Shown piece by piece: positions 51,501 through 59,479 of a stretch of 64,000 bases of DNA. Below the pieces are notes generated by a model. The model was not told the origin of the DNA, did no database searches, and was given only the letters and a program-made list of their open reading frames with translations. The stretch covers positions 186,001-250,000 of the forward strand of contig QPMI01000420.1 of assembly GCA_004431415.1 (NCBI GenBank), read 5' to 3'. The DNA comes from Cyanophora paradoxa (Eukaryota; Glaucocystophyceae; Cyanophorales; Cyanophoraceae). The first letter of the stretch is position 1; each line of letters starts with the position of its first letter. A program made the position numbers and the translations under genes.

Positions 51501-52236
51501 AGAGCGGCAGCGACGGGCACAGCGGCGAGGGCGGCGAGGGCGATGGGGGCGGGCGCCCGCGCTCCCGCGGGGGCGCCACCTGGGCCCCTCGATCTCCGAG
51601 GGCGGCCCGGGCGCTGTCTTCAGCGTCGTCCGCCTCGAAGCGGCGCCGGAGCCGGAGCCGGAGCCGGCCTCGCAGCCGCCGCTGTACGGGCGGGCCGCCC
51701 TGTACGCCGGCGACGGCCTCGCATCCGCGCCCGCGCCCGCGCCCGCGCCCGCCGCCGGGGACGGCGACCTTGAGCTCGCGGCGCGGGACGAGGAGGAGGA
51801 CGGCGCCGCTGCCCGCCGTCCCGGGCCAGCGGCTGCGCGGCCGCCGCCGCCGCCGGCGCGGGGTCGCCGGATCATCCTGCCCTCGGTGGCGGCGCACGTG
51901 CGGCAGGACTCGGCGCTGCGTGAGGCCTCGGGCCCTCCCTCGCCCGACGCGGCGCCGCCGGATCCCGCCGCCGGGACGGGCAGCAGCGGCAGCAGCAGCA
52001 GCACCCGCAGAAGCAGCAGCGCCGGGCGCGGCGGCGCCGGACCCTCCTCCTTCTCCTCCACCCGTCTCGGGATCGACGCGGGGCCCTGGGCGCCGCCGGC
52101 CGCCGCCGCTGCCACCGCCGCCGCTGCCGCCGCCGCCGCCGCGCCGGCGTCGCGAGTCGCTCCGCCCCGCACGCCCTCGATGCAGAAACTCGACCTTTCC
52201 ATCCTCGAGGAGTCGATGCGCCGCGGCCCTTCCTAG
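18518..52236 (+). CDS. Giant secreted-ectodomain/multi-pass membrane protein (CUB, IPT/TIG, beta-helix, TM)
   Basis: An apparent single gene of about 34 kb, with dozens of short introns, encoding several thousand residues. It opens with basic residues and a hydrophobic signal sequence (ALSLLLLGLLALLAA, about 18589-18633); the first intron begins at 18657. Order of parts: N-terminal unit (18.7-19.7 kb); five mega-repeats each with a CUB-like domain (19.7-39 kb); IPT/TIG domains (39.5-41.4 kb); a cysteine-rich strip (42.2 kb); a Pmp/parallel-beta-helix region with GGA and F..N motifs (42.4-46 kb); a Cys-rich region with C..C spacing (46.8-47.5 kb); and a C-terminal multi-pass membrane domain plus Pro/Ala-rich tail ending MRRGPS, TAG at 52234-52236. 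No internal polyadenylation or new signal peptide is evident, so one gene is the simplest reading, though two or more genes cannot be excluded. Function is unknown; an adhesive or sensory surface receptor is inference from architecture. Confidence 0.7.
19240..19410 (+). repeat. C-rich low-complexity intron tract in the giant gene
   Basis: About 170 nt of (C)n interrupted by A and TA (CCCCCCACC, CCTACCGCCCC), lying between exon text ending ELSISWEK and the exon beginning near YATSDIGYSV. It looks like an oversized polypyrimidine tract or expanded simple repeat in an intron, with G-quadruplex potential on the other strand. Confidence 0.7.
19720..23800 (+). repeat. Giant gene mega-repeat 1
   Basis: First of five units. 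Module 1: LMRGPMSSEALTPCYISGD with FAFDYWTG (19768-19945). Module 2: IMPPLWPGYWPP..NC (about 20090-20140). Next comes the strand-rich IIHLTGESG module (20345). A cysteine module, GCSPNGL...SSCSY...KEWCAG, lies at 21800-21920. The CUB-like domain runs 21960-22360: RLIAPASGGPITITFEHF, YSGDRLRIFNNETGQL, FSEPSYFPTRPYS and GFRLSW. It is followed by YRDWLIAPS (22460) and ends with ALVVFNTLETSIVDEL (about 23690-23745). Confidence 0.75.
23803..27200 (+). repeat. Giant gene mega-repeat 2
   Basis: Module order matches repeat 1. AMRGPMSSEALTPCYVSGDS is at 23840-23900, GFSFDYWTGD at 24000, and SPIMPPRWPGYRPPNCTD at 24155-24207. The cysteine module GCAPSLTSRVGYISECSY...SWCAG is at 25800-25910. The CUB-like core PYSGDRLRIFDAASGALLF with SEPSFFPTRPFS is at 26028-26130. 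The closing element VVFDVSVFDEIQ is at 27172-27207. Confidence 0.75.
27201..30980 (+). repeat. Giant gene mega-repeat 3
   Basis: TMRGPLGSEALADCYFFGDS is at 27245-27305 and APQWPGHPPAACLDS at 27585-27630. A SISVSGSWAV strand is at 28270. The cysteine module (ACVPLSTSREGVLTDC...QSWC) is at 29130-29245. The CUB-like domain is at 29315-29490 (CGGAVNISFEVFNVQ, YSGDRLRIW, FSEPSYFPFRPFS). YKDWVLSPF is at 29788. An F.LLW...LPFRLGW strand module is at 30195-30350. The closing element VVNWLDISIFDVLEV is at about 30945-30990. Confidence 0.75.
30981..35190 (+). repeat. Giant gene mega-repeat 4
   Basis: TMRGPMSHEALTPCYVHGDS is at 31068-31127, LSPLMPPKWPGYPPPRPTC at 31390-31446, and IFHLHGSSGEF at 31640. 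The cysteine module GCAPELRARSGAVSDCSY...LSWCG is at 33101-33225. The CUB-like domain is at 33265-33650, with CGGPITITFELFSVQ, DDRLRIYNIETGALVF, SEPSYFPQRPHSSG and RGFRFRW. YRDWIILPEF is at 33778. FSISWSPVSDYDPTT...LPFGVGW is at 34160-34290. The closing element VQVLDVSILDQLS is at about 35080. Confidence 0.75.
35191..39000 (+). repeat. Giant gene mega-repeat 5 (most diverged)
   Basis: The MRGP motif has drifted to YAGPLTSEGFAPCFLY (35235-35283). SLPPQWPNFEPPDPACMN is at 35570-35622. The cysteine module GCAPDLMNRRGVISDCSF is at 37400-37455. The CUB-like domain is at 37565-37900: CGGPITISFEQFSIQ, HSGDRLRIYDEDTGKLLF, SEPSYYPFEGYSSG and RGFRLRW. RKDWLIRPGV is at 37955. A second CUB-like LDQTFDRLRIFDG is at 38075-38110. 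The 3' limit is uncertain because it merges into sequence leading to the IPT region. Confidence 0.65.
39540..41400 (+). other. IPT/TIG-domain region of the giant protein
   Basis: Immunoglobulin-like IPT/TIG repeats. The first, from about 39600, reads ITDVIPSSGPRAGGNIVTIV and GTGF. Another at 39945 (TITSVYPNAAPATGS) continues to WFGDVPAEILG. A third at 40275 begins VIAGFAPLASPRGPASG. A fourth at 40615 reads IRSFSPSFGVAGTRVTISGS. A fifth at 40945 reads VRSIAPDRGPIEGGTRVTVV. A sixth near 41300 reads GRVEPWLGSLHGGELVTIT. The I..I.P..GP..GGT.VTI.G signature is clear. IPT arrays typify large surface receptors such as plexins and fibrocystin. Confidence 0.8.
42430..46060 (+). other. Pmp/parallel beta-helix region of the giant protein
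   Basis: About a thousand residues of short imperfect repeats carrying the polymorphic-membrane-protein pattern GG(A/G)(A/L/V) plus F..N or C.F..N. Examples are SGGALSIYG, GGGALFVSG, DCEFEGNAY, GGAAFAESIS, GGGAIRTRG, SSFLRNRAQSGGA, FVGNKAKDGAAL and GGGLYAGSKA. This predicts a right-handed parallel beta-helix stalk. The entry segment (42430-42560) contains IYVSPVEGNDRKNARGAYEAPVATL, which resembles the start of many extracellular beta-helix proteins. Confidence 0.8.
46800..47510 (+). other. Cysteine-rich juxtamembrane region of the giant protein
   Basis: Exons here give cysteine-dense sequence: NEGYCVAC, CAPGFFSLEDKNFAGKSC, CPQGADCSGGADV, SGYWQSPYEPGRFIQC and GNLCTVCAPNYGRR, then DCGLCPDPSTARL. 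This resembles the ephrin-receptor-like or TNFR-like Cys-rich strip that commonly precedes the membrane domain in giant algal and oomycete Pmp-type proteins. Confidence 0.7.
47500..50640 (+). other. Multi-pass membrane domain of the giant protein
   Basis: Hydrophobic segments occur in order: near 47500-47540, VFFLLLVATYMI (47563), IPLLCFAVPCVVFLPPVW (48250), YYVVCVLVSLYLV (48465), FFLGVP with VYGIGIPLAAFF (48888-49040), IVVIARKLTIALVVSVL (49345), LVGLGVLIVALTVNM (49555), TVSSATVYAGLFFY (50122) and VLFILFFFIVYF (50592). A cytosolic tail follows (REQASKLLERAARR, then Pro/Ala-rich to the stop). Eight or so passes with long intervening exons recall TRP/7TM-like C-termini of Pmp-type algal proteins; channel function is not shown. 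Confidence 0.7.
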
Positions 52237-52834
52237 CTGCACCCTTCAACTAGTGCTAGTGCTATCTAGCGATCGGCTTATCGGAAACTTTAGTGCGATA
52301 TCGATTTATCGAAAGGCTCTACGGCACTTAGATATTCTTCTAGTATTTCTAGTATGGAGTGCCTCATGTAAAGAACTAGTTCAGGTTTAACAATAAGAAA
52401 GATCCAATCAATGCCGGCGCAGTCTCGCAAGCTTGCATGCGCCCGCGACTCGCCCGGCCCGGCGCCGGCGGCCGTGACCGAAAGAGCCTCGGAGCGCAAC
52501 CGGCCTTTTGCATTCAATTCTGAGTACCATCGAGCCCGTGCACGTGCACGTGCACGGCCCCTCGAGCCCGCCGCAGGCCGGCCTATATAATAATGCCTCG
52601 AGCTCGGGAGGCCGGGGAGTCGCCGTACCGTAGTATATGTACAGTGGCGAGCCTACTGCCCCCTTCCTCAATCTCACTCCGTAATTATAAAAGACTGCCA
52701 AGCTTGAGACTCTTGTAAAGTAATAGATTTGAGCTTCGATCGCGTTCAGCTCGGCGAAGAGCACGAATGTTAATTCTTTATTTAGGATTATGTTATCAGT
52801 TATCAACTCGTTTTTGTCGACTTGGCGCCTAGAT
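52237..52834. other. Convergent intergenic region
   Basis: This separates the giant gene from the minus-strand paralogue A. It contains the probable 3' untranslated region of paralogue A, with a poly(A) signal at 52777-52782, and a GTGCACGTGCACGTGCAC repeat near 52540. A long minus-strand open frame here (52408-52806) is what paralogue A would be read into after its frameshift and is not thought to be a real gene. Confidence 0.5.
52777..52782 (-). promoter_or_regulatory. Poly(A) signal of paralogue A
   Basis: AATAAA on the minus strand, 53 nt past the stop. The surrounding sequence TAAATAAAGAATT is conserved downstream of paralogue B. Confidence 0.6.
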
Positions 52835-52876
52835 CTACAGCTCCGAGTCGTTGTAGGAGAAGAGCGCCTGCGCGCG

Positions 52877-52908
<32 letters not shown>

Positions 52909-54177
52909 GGGGGAGGGGGAGGGGGAGGGGGAGGGGGGGAGGCGGGGGGGTCGCGCTCGTTCAACGGGGGGGAGGGGGGGAAGGGGGGTACGGGCGCGGG
53001 CGGACCTCGGCCTGGAGGAGCTCGTCGGCGTCGGCCTCGAGGAGCTCGGCGGCCGCCCCGCCTCCCCGAAGAGCCCGTCCCGCAGGCCCGCCCCCGCCTC
53101 CTCGGCCGCCTGCTGCCCCTCCGCCTCGACCTGCGCCGCGCGCGTTCACGAGCGGGCGCGGCCGGCGGGCTCGTGGGGCGGGGAGGGGGGGGGGGGGGGG
53201 GGGGAGGGGAGGGGGAGGGGGGGAAGGGGGCGGGGGGGGGGGGAGGAAGGAACCTGCAGGGCCCGCACTCCGCCGGAAGAGCCCCCGCGGGCCCCGACGT
53301 TCGTGACGCCGCCGTAGCCGCCGAACTCGCTGGTGGGGGCAGTCGTCGTAGTGGTCGTGGTGGGCGGCGGCGGCGGCGGGTAGACGGTGACGACGAAGGT
53401 CTGGACGGCACCCGGGGTCCAAGGGAAGACCTTGATGGACGAGTCGGCGCCGTCGAACGCCCAGTAGCCGGACTGGCCCCAGACCGGCGCCGAGCCGAAG
53501 TTCACGCGCACGCCGCCGTCCCCCATGGCGGCCGCGTTCTCGAACCTGCGGAGGCGGGATCCAGTTCGGTCGCGGGCCGGCCTGGCCGGGCGCGGCCGGC
53601 GGGAGCAGCCGCCAAGGCCAGGGGCGCGCACAAGACGCGCTGGTCCGGGTCGTTCGTCTGCGTGTGGTAGCCGCGGAGCAGCTGGCCCTGGTTCCACTGC
53701 CAGACGTTGCCGGTCCAGCCGCCCGGCATGTCGGGGATGCGGCCCTGGTTCACGAGGCCGCGGTAGCCCTGCGCCTCTAGGTTCGCGTCCGGCAGCGGGC
53801 TGTACGCCCACACGAACTTCGGGTCGAGCGTGGCTGCTCAGGGAGAAACGAGGGTCAGGCGAAGCGTACGGGCGCGCGGGCGGATGACCGGATGGCCCGA
53901 GTCGGAGCTGGCCATAGATGCGTATGCATATGCATGGGGCCGCACCGGACTTTGGGTCGCAGGGCTCGGCGCGGAGGGCCCAGTCGCCGTACATGTCCTG
54001 CTGCGTCTGGTCGAAGAAAAGGCACTTCTTCGACCAGTCCTGCGCGGGGCGGCGTAAGCGCGCCGAGTCAGTCGTCCGTTGACGCTGCGGGCTGGGGCGC
54101 GCGAGCGATCGGTCTCTCGCGTTCGCGCGCCGCACCTCCTGCAGCGTGAACTTCTGGCCGGCCGTGGGGAGCGCCAT
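52835..54177 (-). CDS. Tandem paralogue A, family not recognised; C-terminal frameshift
   Basis: The start at 54177 opens MALPTAGQKFTLQE. Later exons give DWSKKCLFFDQTQQDMYGDW...CDPKS, then TLDPKFVWAYSPLPDANLEA, GYRGLVNQGRIPDMPGGW, GNVWQWNQGQLLRGYHTQ and NDPDQR, then FENAAAMGDGGVRVNFG, YWAFDGADSSIKVFPW and QTFVVTV. A Pro/Thr run and a Gly-Ser stretch (GGSSGGVRAL) follow, then an acidic helix and a last exon ALFSYNDSEL with TAG at 52835-52837. There is no signal peptide or membrane segment; length is about 250 residues. Compared with paralogue B, one base is missing near 53060 (GGGGAGGCGGGG against GAGGAGGGCGGGG). This shifts the helix frame so the conserved last exon is no longer in phase, making this copy a possible recent pseudogene, or the base may be an assembly error. 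I do not recognise the family. Confidence 0.65.
52878..52960. repeat. Poly-G then (GGGGGA)n tract in last intron of paralogue A
   Basis: A run of 30 G followed by GGGGGA repeats. On the coding strand it is a poly-C tract close to the acceptor of the last exon. Paralogue B carries a 31-G run at the same place (54793-54823). Confidence 0.85.
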
Positions 54178-54727
54178 CCTGACGAACTGGCTTTAGATAG
54201 ACTGCTACAGCGCTGTACCCACAGCCGATGACCAAGCCGATTTTCCAAGCCGAATTCTTTATCTTTCGATCGGCTTGAGCTTTTTTTTTGAGAGCGGCTT
54301 GAGCTGAAGTTTCGAGCCTGGCCATAGCGGCTGACGCGTACGGCGCCGCGTGCGCATGCACTAGGCCGCAGCTGCGCATGCACTAGGCCGCAGCGCAGCT
54401 GCGCATCTGCATGCGCAGCTGCGTCATGGCATGCAGCTTCCAGGGTGCAGATATCGCCAAGTCGATTTCCAGATGGGCCGGCCGCGCGCGCGCGGCCGCG
54501 GCCGCGGCCCGCCGCCGCGCGTATACGTATACGTACAGCTCCGAGGCTCGGCGGAGAGCATGAATGTAAATTCTTTATTTAAATTCTTGTATATATACGT
54601 CATCGATATCAACGTTGACTCGTCCTTGTCGACTTGCAGCTTGCAATTGGAGATAAAAAGGGTAGGATCCGGGCTCGGGCTCGGCAGCCGCTGAGCGGGG
54701 TGTCTATAGCTATAGATATAGCTAGAG
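54178..54727. other. Intergenic between the two paralogues
   Basis: This contains the 5' flank of paralogue A and the 3' flank of paralogue B. Sequence just upstream of the A start (CTATCTAAAGCCAGTTCGTCAGG on the minus strand in two parts, 54178-54200) is similar to that upstream of B. A TGCGCATGCACTAGGCCGCAGC direct repeat lies at about 54350-54395. No extra gene is seen. Confidence 0.5.
54574..54579 (-). promoter_or_regulatory. Poly(A) signal of paralogue B
   Basis: AATAAA on the minus strand about 150 nt past the stop, in the context TAAATAAAGAATTTACATTC, nearly identical to the site below paralogue A. Confidence 0.6.
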
Positions 54728-54791
54728 CTAGAGCTCCGAGTCGTTGTAGGAGAAGAGCGCCTGCGCGGGGCGCGCGCTCGCTTGCCCGAGG

Positions 54792-54823
<32 letters not shown>

Positions 54824-55908
54824 CGAGCGGACCTCGGCCTGGAGGATCTCGTCGGCGTCGGCCTCGAGGAGCTCGGCGGCCGCCCCGCCCTCCTCGAAGA
54901 GCCCGTCCCGCAGGCCCGCCCCCGCCTCCTCGGCCGCCTCCTGCCCCTCCGCCTCGACCTGCGCCGCGCGCGTTCACGAGCGGGCGCGGCCGGCGGGCTC
55001 GTTGGGGGGCGCTGCGGCACCTGCAGGGCCCGCACGCCGCCGGAAGAGCCCCCACGCAGCCCGACGTTCGTGGCGATGTTGCCGCTGTAGTCCACCGTAG
55101 TCGGCGGGATGTAAGGGCGGACGGTCACAACGAAGGTCTGGACGAGGCCCTCGGTCCACGGGAAGGCCTTGATGGACGAGTCGGCGCCGTCGAACGCCCA
55201 GTAGCCGGGCTTGCCCCAGATCGGCGCCGTGCCGATGTTCACCCGGACGCTTCCGTCTCCGACAGCAGACGCGTTCTCGAACCTGAGGCGGCGGGATCCA
55301 GTTCGGTCGCGGGCCGGCCGCGGCCGGGCCAGCGGGAGCAGTGCGCGGTCAAGGGGCGCCGCATGCGCACCCGATGCGCTGGTCGGGGTCGTTCGTCTGC
55401 GTGTGGTACCCGCGGAACAGCTGGCCCTCGCTCCACTGCCACACGTTGCCGCTCCAGGAGTTCGGCAGGTCGGGGAACCGTCCCTGGTTCACGACGCCGC
55501 GAAACCCCTGCGCCTCGAGGTTCGCGTCCGGCAGCTTGCTGTACTCCCACACGAACTTCGGGTCGAGCGTGGCTGCTCAGAGAGGAACGAAGGTCAGGGC
55601 GAAGCGTGCGGGCGGCCGGATCATCGTATCGCCCGAGTCGGAGGACTAGTACTCGGAGCTCGAGCCCGCGCACCGGACTTCGGGTCGCAGGGCTCAGCGC
55701 GGAGGGCCCAGTCGCCGGCGGCGTCCCGCTGCGTCTGGTCGAAGAACAGGCACCTCTTCGACGAGTCCTGCGCGGGGCGGCGTACGCGTGTCGGTCGACG
55801 TCAGTTATCCGTTTGTTGCGGGCTGGGGCGCGCGACCGGTCGGTCTCTCGCGTTCGCGCGCCGTACCTCCTGCAGCGTGAACTTCTCGCCGGCCGTGGGA
55901 AGCGCCAT
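54728..55908 (-). CDS. Tandem paralogue B, family not recognised; intact copy
   Basis: The start at 55908 opens MALPTAGEKFTLQE. Later exons give CLFFDQTQRDAAGDW, FVWEYSKLPDANLEA, FRGVVNQGRFPDLPNSW, NVWQWSEGQLFRGYHTQ, VRVNIGTAPIWG, YWAFDGADSSIKAFPW and QTFVVTV. A short Tyr/Thr linker and GGSSGGVRAL follow, then the acidic helix GAAAELLEADADEILQAE and ALFSYNDSEL with TAG at 54728-54730. The reading frame is open through to the last exon, unlike copy A, and intron positions and phases match copy A. The product is about 240 residues, with many Trp, Asn and Gln in the central part and no membrane segment or signal peptide, so it is probably cytosolic. It lies back to back with the GBP/RING gene, 232 nt away. 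I cannot assign a family. Both copies share strongly constrained central exons, suggesting a conserved structural role. Confidence 0.7.
54793..54823. repeat. Poly-G run in last intron of paralogue B
   Basis: 31 consecutive G on the plus strand (poly-C on the coding strand) shortly before the last-exon acceptor, at the same position as in paralogue A. Confidence 0.85.
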
Positions 55909-56140
55909 CGTGATGAACTAGCTATAGATAAAGTGGCTCAGCCGCTGGCGCTGTACCCGCAATCCGATGACCAGGCCGCTGCATGCAGGCTTTGCCCAGC
56001 CGCGAAGCGGCTTGACATGCTTGCGGCTTTGGGCCTTTGGCTTGACGAGGGGTACATGGCGGTGCTAGCCCTGCTGGTCTGACGCGTCCCGAAGGCGCAT
56101 CCGGGAGTCGGCCGCGGCGCTCTGGGCGCCTTGCGGCCGA

Positions 56141-59100
56141 ATGGCCTTCGACCCGGCAGCGTTCGCCAACGCGACCTTCAGTCTCGGCGCAGCTCCTCCC
56201 CCGCTCCGCCGCCCAAGAGACTCGCCGTGGCAGCACGGCGGAAGGCTCGGTCGGCATTCAAGCTCAAGCGGTCCTGCGGCCGCTCAGCGCTCTGCAACCG
56301 CGCCGGTGCACGCTCATCACAGCGCCTCCGCAGCCCATCCGCATACCTCCACGTCTTCCTCATCTTCTTCGCGGCGCATTCTGCGCACGCATCGTTCTCC
56401 CCGCACGGCTCCAGCGGCAGCATCCGGCGGACCGGCCTTCCCGATCAGCGCCCCTGTCTCGCCAACGTTGACCCACATGAGCGCCGGGCCTCCCTTCTTC
56501 GCGCAGCAGCTGCAGCCTGCTCCGCCAGCGGCGTTCCTCAGCCCCTTCCACCGGGCGCTGACGCTCGTCCCGCCCAACGCTGGCTCCGCGGCCGGCGCCG
56601 GCGAGCGTTTCCAGGCCGCGCACATGCCCCCGCAGCAGTACCCGCACGACCCGCAGCTGGACGAGGGCGGCGCGCTGCAGCACCTCGTCTCGCGCCCGCC
56701 GTTCCACGTGGCCTCGCCCGAGGAGCACCGCTTCGCCCACTACGCCGTCGCCGATCGCTTCGCGCGCGGCGGCGCCGCCGCGCCGGCCCCGGCTCCCCCC
56801 ACCCACGGGCTTCCCCCCGCGTCGTTCCTGGCCCCGCAGCAGCCGCCCGGCAACCCTTTCTCGCAGCCGCAGCCGCAGCCGCAGCCGCAGCCGCAGCCGC
56901 AGCCGCCGGCCGCAAATCCCTTCGGGGCGAGCCCAGCCTTCCCGCCCCCGCAGAGCAGCTCCAGCTTTAATTCTTCCGGATTCCTCCCACAGCCCACAGC
57001 CGCGCCTTTCGCCCCGGGCACCTTTCCGCCCGTACCCCAGCCCCGCTTCGGGCTCCCCGCACAGCCCCCGAGCCCCACGCTCCCCTCGCAGCCGGGGCCC
57101 CCGCCTTCGCCCTTCGGTGCGCGGCCGCAGCCGCAGGCCTCCGTCCCTGCCCCCGCCCCCGCCCCCGCCCCGCCCCCGCCCCCGCCCGTCGGCCTTCGGC
57201 GGCAGCCGGCAGCCGGGGGCCCCAGCGGCTTCGCGCCCGCCCCACAGCTCCAGAGGGATGTCCGCTCGTTCTTCGCGCCCCGGCCGCCGGCCCCCACCGC
57301 CGGCCCCGCCGCCGGCCCCGCCGCCGCCCAGCCGCCCGCCGCCGCCCCGCCCCCTCCCGCGGCGCCCCGCGCCTCCCCTTCCGCGCCTTCTTCCGGTCCG
57401 CGCGCGCGCGCCCCGTCTCCTCCCGCGTACCCCCCTGACCCGCCCCGCAGCCGGATCCCGTACCCAACCGCCCCGCCAGTACATCCAGCTCGCTCCCGGA
57501 GACCGCCTCATCGAGTGCGCTGTACCCCCCTCCCTCCTTCCCCCCCCTCCCGCCCGCCCGCCCGACGCGGCGCGGCAGGCTCTGCTCGGCGGTGACGCGG
57601 TTCGACGCGGCGGGGCGGGGGGCGCTGGAGGCGCTGCAGGAGCACGCGCGGGCGGCCTCGGGGTCCGTCCGAGTGGTCGGCCTCGTCGTCGTCGCGCCGG
57701 CCTCCGCCCCCGCCTCGGCCCTCTGCGACGAGGTCGCCCGCCGCATCGGCGACGCCGTCGTCGGGGAGCAGTTCGGCGCCCGGCGGCCCCCGGTCCGCCA
57801 CTTCTTCTTCTTCGGCTCTCTTTCCAGCCACTTCTTCGCCCGCTTGATTCGATGTCTCCTGCTGCAGCCCGGCGGGATCTACATGCGGACCCAGGCGACG
57901 CTGCGCACGGTGCCCGCTATTTGTTTTCCTCCGCCCGTGCAGGCCGAATGCGATCCGCGCCCGCCCGCTCACGCCCCCGCTCCCGGCCCGCGCCGCGTCG
58001 GGCCGCGCATGCGCAGTCCCCTTCCCCCGTCTCCACAGTCGTCCTCGAGCTCCGCCTGGAGCCAGAGCCGGAGCCGGCGGGGCCCCCCTCGGCCTCGGCC
58101 TCGACGGCGCGCTTCCTGCTCGCCGCCCTCGCCGCCCTCTCCTCGGCCCTCGTAGTCGTATCCCCCGCCCTGGACGACGCCGCCTTGCTCGCCCTCTCGC
58201 CCCTCAGCGAGCCCCCGGCGCCGCTCGCGCCGCCGCCGGGCGGCGACGGCGGGGGCGGCCCCGACGCCCTCCGCCCGTACCTCCCCGACCTCCTCTGGGT
58301 CGCCGTCGGGGCGCAGGCGCCGGCGCCGGCGCCGCCCGGGGCCGCTCCCTCGCTCGAGGCCGAGCGCGAGTTCCTGGCCGCGGCGCTGAGCACCCGCCCG
58401 GGGCAGGCCCCCGCCGCCAACCGCGCCCGAGCCTTCCTCCGCGCCGCCTTCTCCCCCTCGAGGCCCGCCGCGTCGGCGACGTGCGTACCCCCGCCTTCTT
58501 CCCCCCCCCCCTTTTTTTCAAACAGCATGCGCTTCAGGGGCGGGGCGGGCTGTCGTCGGAGGCGCTGGAGGCGACGCGGGCGCACCTGGAGCGCTGCGCG
58601 CCGGTCAAGCGCGCCCCGCCCGCCTCGGGCGCCCCCGGCCTCGAGCCCTTCGAGTACACCCCCCGCGGTGCGCGCGCCCCCCGCCTCCCCCCCGGCAGCT
58701 GAGCTCCGGCCCGCTAGCGCTCGCCCTGACCTTTCCCCGCCTGCAGCTCTCTCCCGGGCGTGCGAGCAGCTCGCACGGCGCGCGAGCCACGCCTCGCCCG
58801 TCGTCGGCCCGCGCCGCCGCGCCTGACGCGCCCTTCGCGATCGCAGGTTCCCCGCCGAGGGGGCCCGGATCGACGTGCGAGCCCTCGCGGACGCCGCCAG
58901 CGCCCGCTCCGCCTCCTCCGCCTCCTCCTCGGCCGCGACCCGCGCCCGCCCGCCGCGCCGTCGGCCTCGCGGGCGTCGCCGGCCGCCGCTGGCGCCCCCG
59001 CCGCCCCCGCCCCCGCCCCGCCCCGCCCAGGCGTCCCAGCCTTCCTCCACCTCCTCCGCCGCCCCCTCTTCCATGGCCGCGACCTGCAAGGTCCCCGCCC

Positions 59101-59304
59101 CCTTCGTCCCGTACCCTCGAGCTCGCCAGCACCGCACGCAACTCCGCGCGCGGACGCGCGCAGGTCTGCCTGGAGGCGCCCCTGGAGGTGGTTCTGCTGC
59201 CCTGCCGGCACATGTGCCTGTGCGAGGCGTGCAGCCGGGGGATCCGGAACAAGTGCCCCGTGTGCCGCCAGCCAGTCCAGCAGGTCATCAAGGTCTACAC
59301 GTAG
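56141..59304 (+). CDS. GBP-like (pseudo-GTPase) domain protein with C-terminal RING finger
   Basis: The start at 56141 opens MAFDPAAFANATFS. About 400 residues of Pro/Gln/Ala-rich disordered sequence follow, including a PQ repeat near 56870-56910. From about 57480 the sequence follows the guanylate-binding protein/atlastin pattern: QLAPGDRLIE, ALEALQEHARAASG, VRVVGLVVVAPASAPASAL (where the P-loop should be), GGIYMRTQ (like GIWMW), VVLELRLEPEPE (in place of LLDTEG), ARFLLAALAALSSALVVVSP (like LFALAVLLSS..VYN), LPDLLWVAVGA and LEAEREFLAAAL. GKS/T and DTEG are absent, so GTP binding is unlikely. After helices (EALEATRAHLERC) the last exons encode a RING-HC finger, CKVCLEAPLEVVLLPCRH, CLCEAC and CPVCRQPVQQVIKVYT, with TAG at 59302-59304. 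An intron GTCCCC...GCGCAG splits the first zinc knuckle. RING is certain; GBP is inferred from pattern order. Confidence 0.72.
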
Positions 59305-59473
59305 CGTGCAGCCCGGCAGATCTAGAGCAGCGAGGTCGAGTTCGAAGTCCGCCGCCCTAGCCTGCCTAGGCCTCGGGCAGCCGGGCTCCCCTAGGCCTCT
59401 AGATCTTCGCCAAGTTGAACGTTGTTCTCGATCAAATTAAAGCGCTAGATGTAGATCTGAACGAGCCGATAGA

Positions 59474-59479
59474 AATAAA
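59474..59479 (+). promoter_or_regulatory. Candidate poly(A) signal for the GBP/RING gene
   Basis: AATAAA 170 nt downstream of the stop, preceded by ATTAAA near 59436. Either could serve. Confidence 0.4.

Noticed and set aside
52408-52806. 132-codon minus-strand frame downstream of paralogue A
   Set aside because: Only reached if paralogue A is read past its frameshift; no conservation with the corresponding flank of paralogue B as protein.
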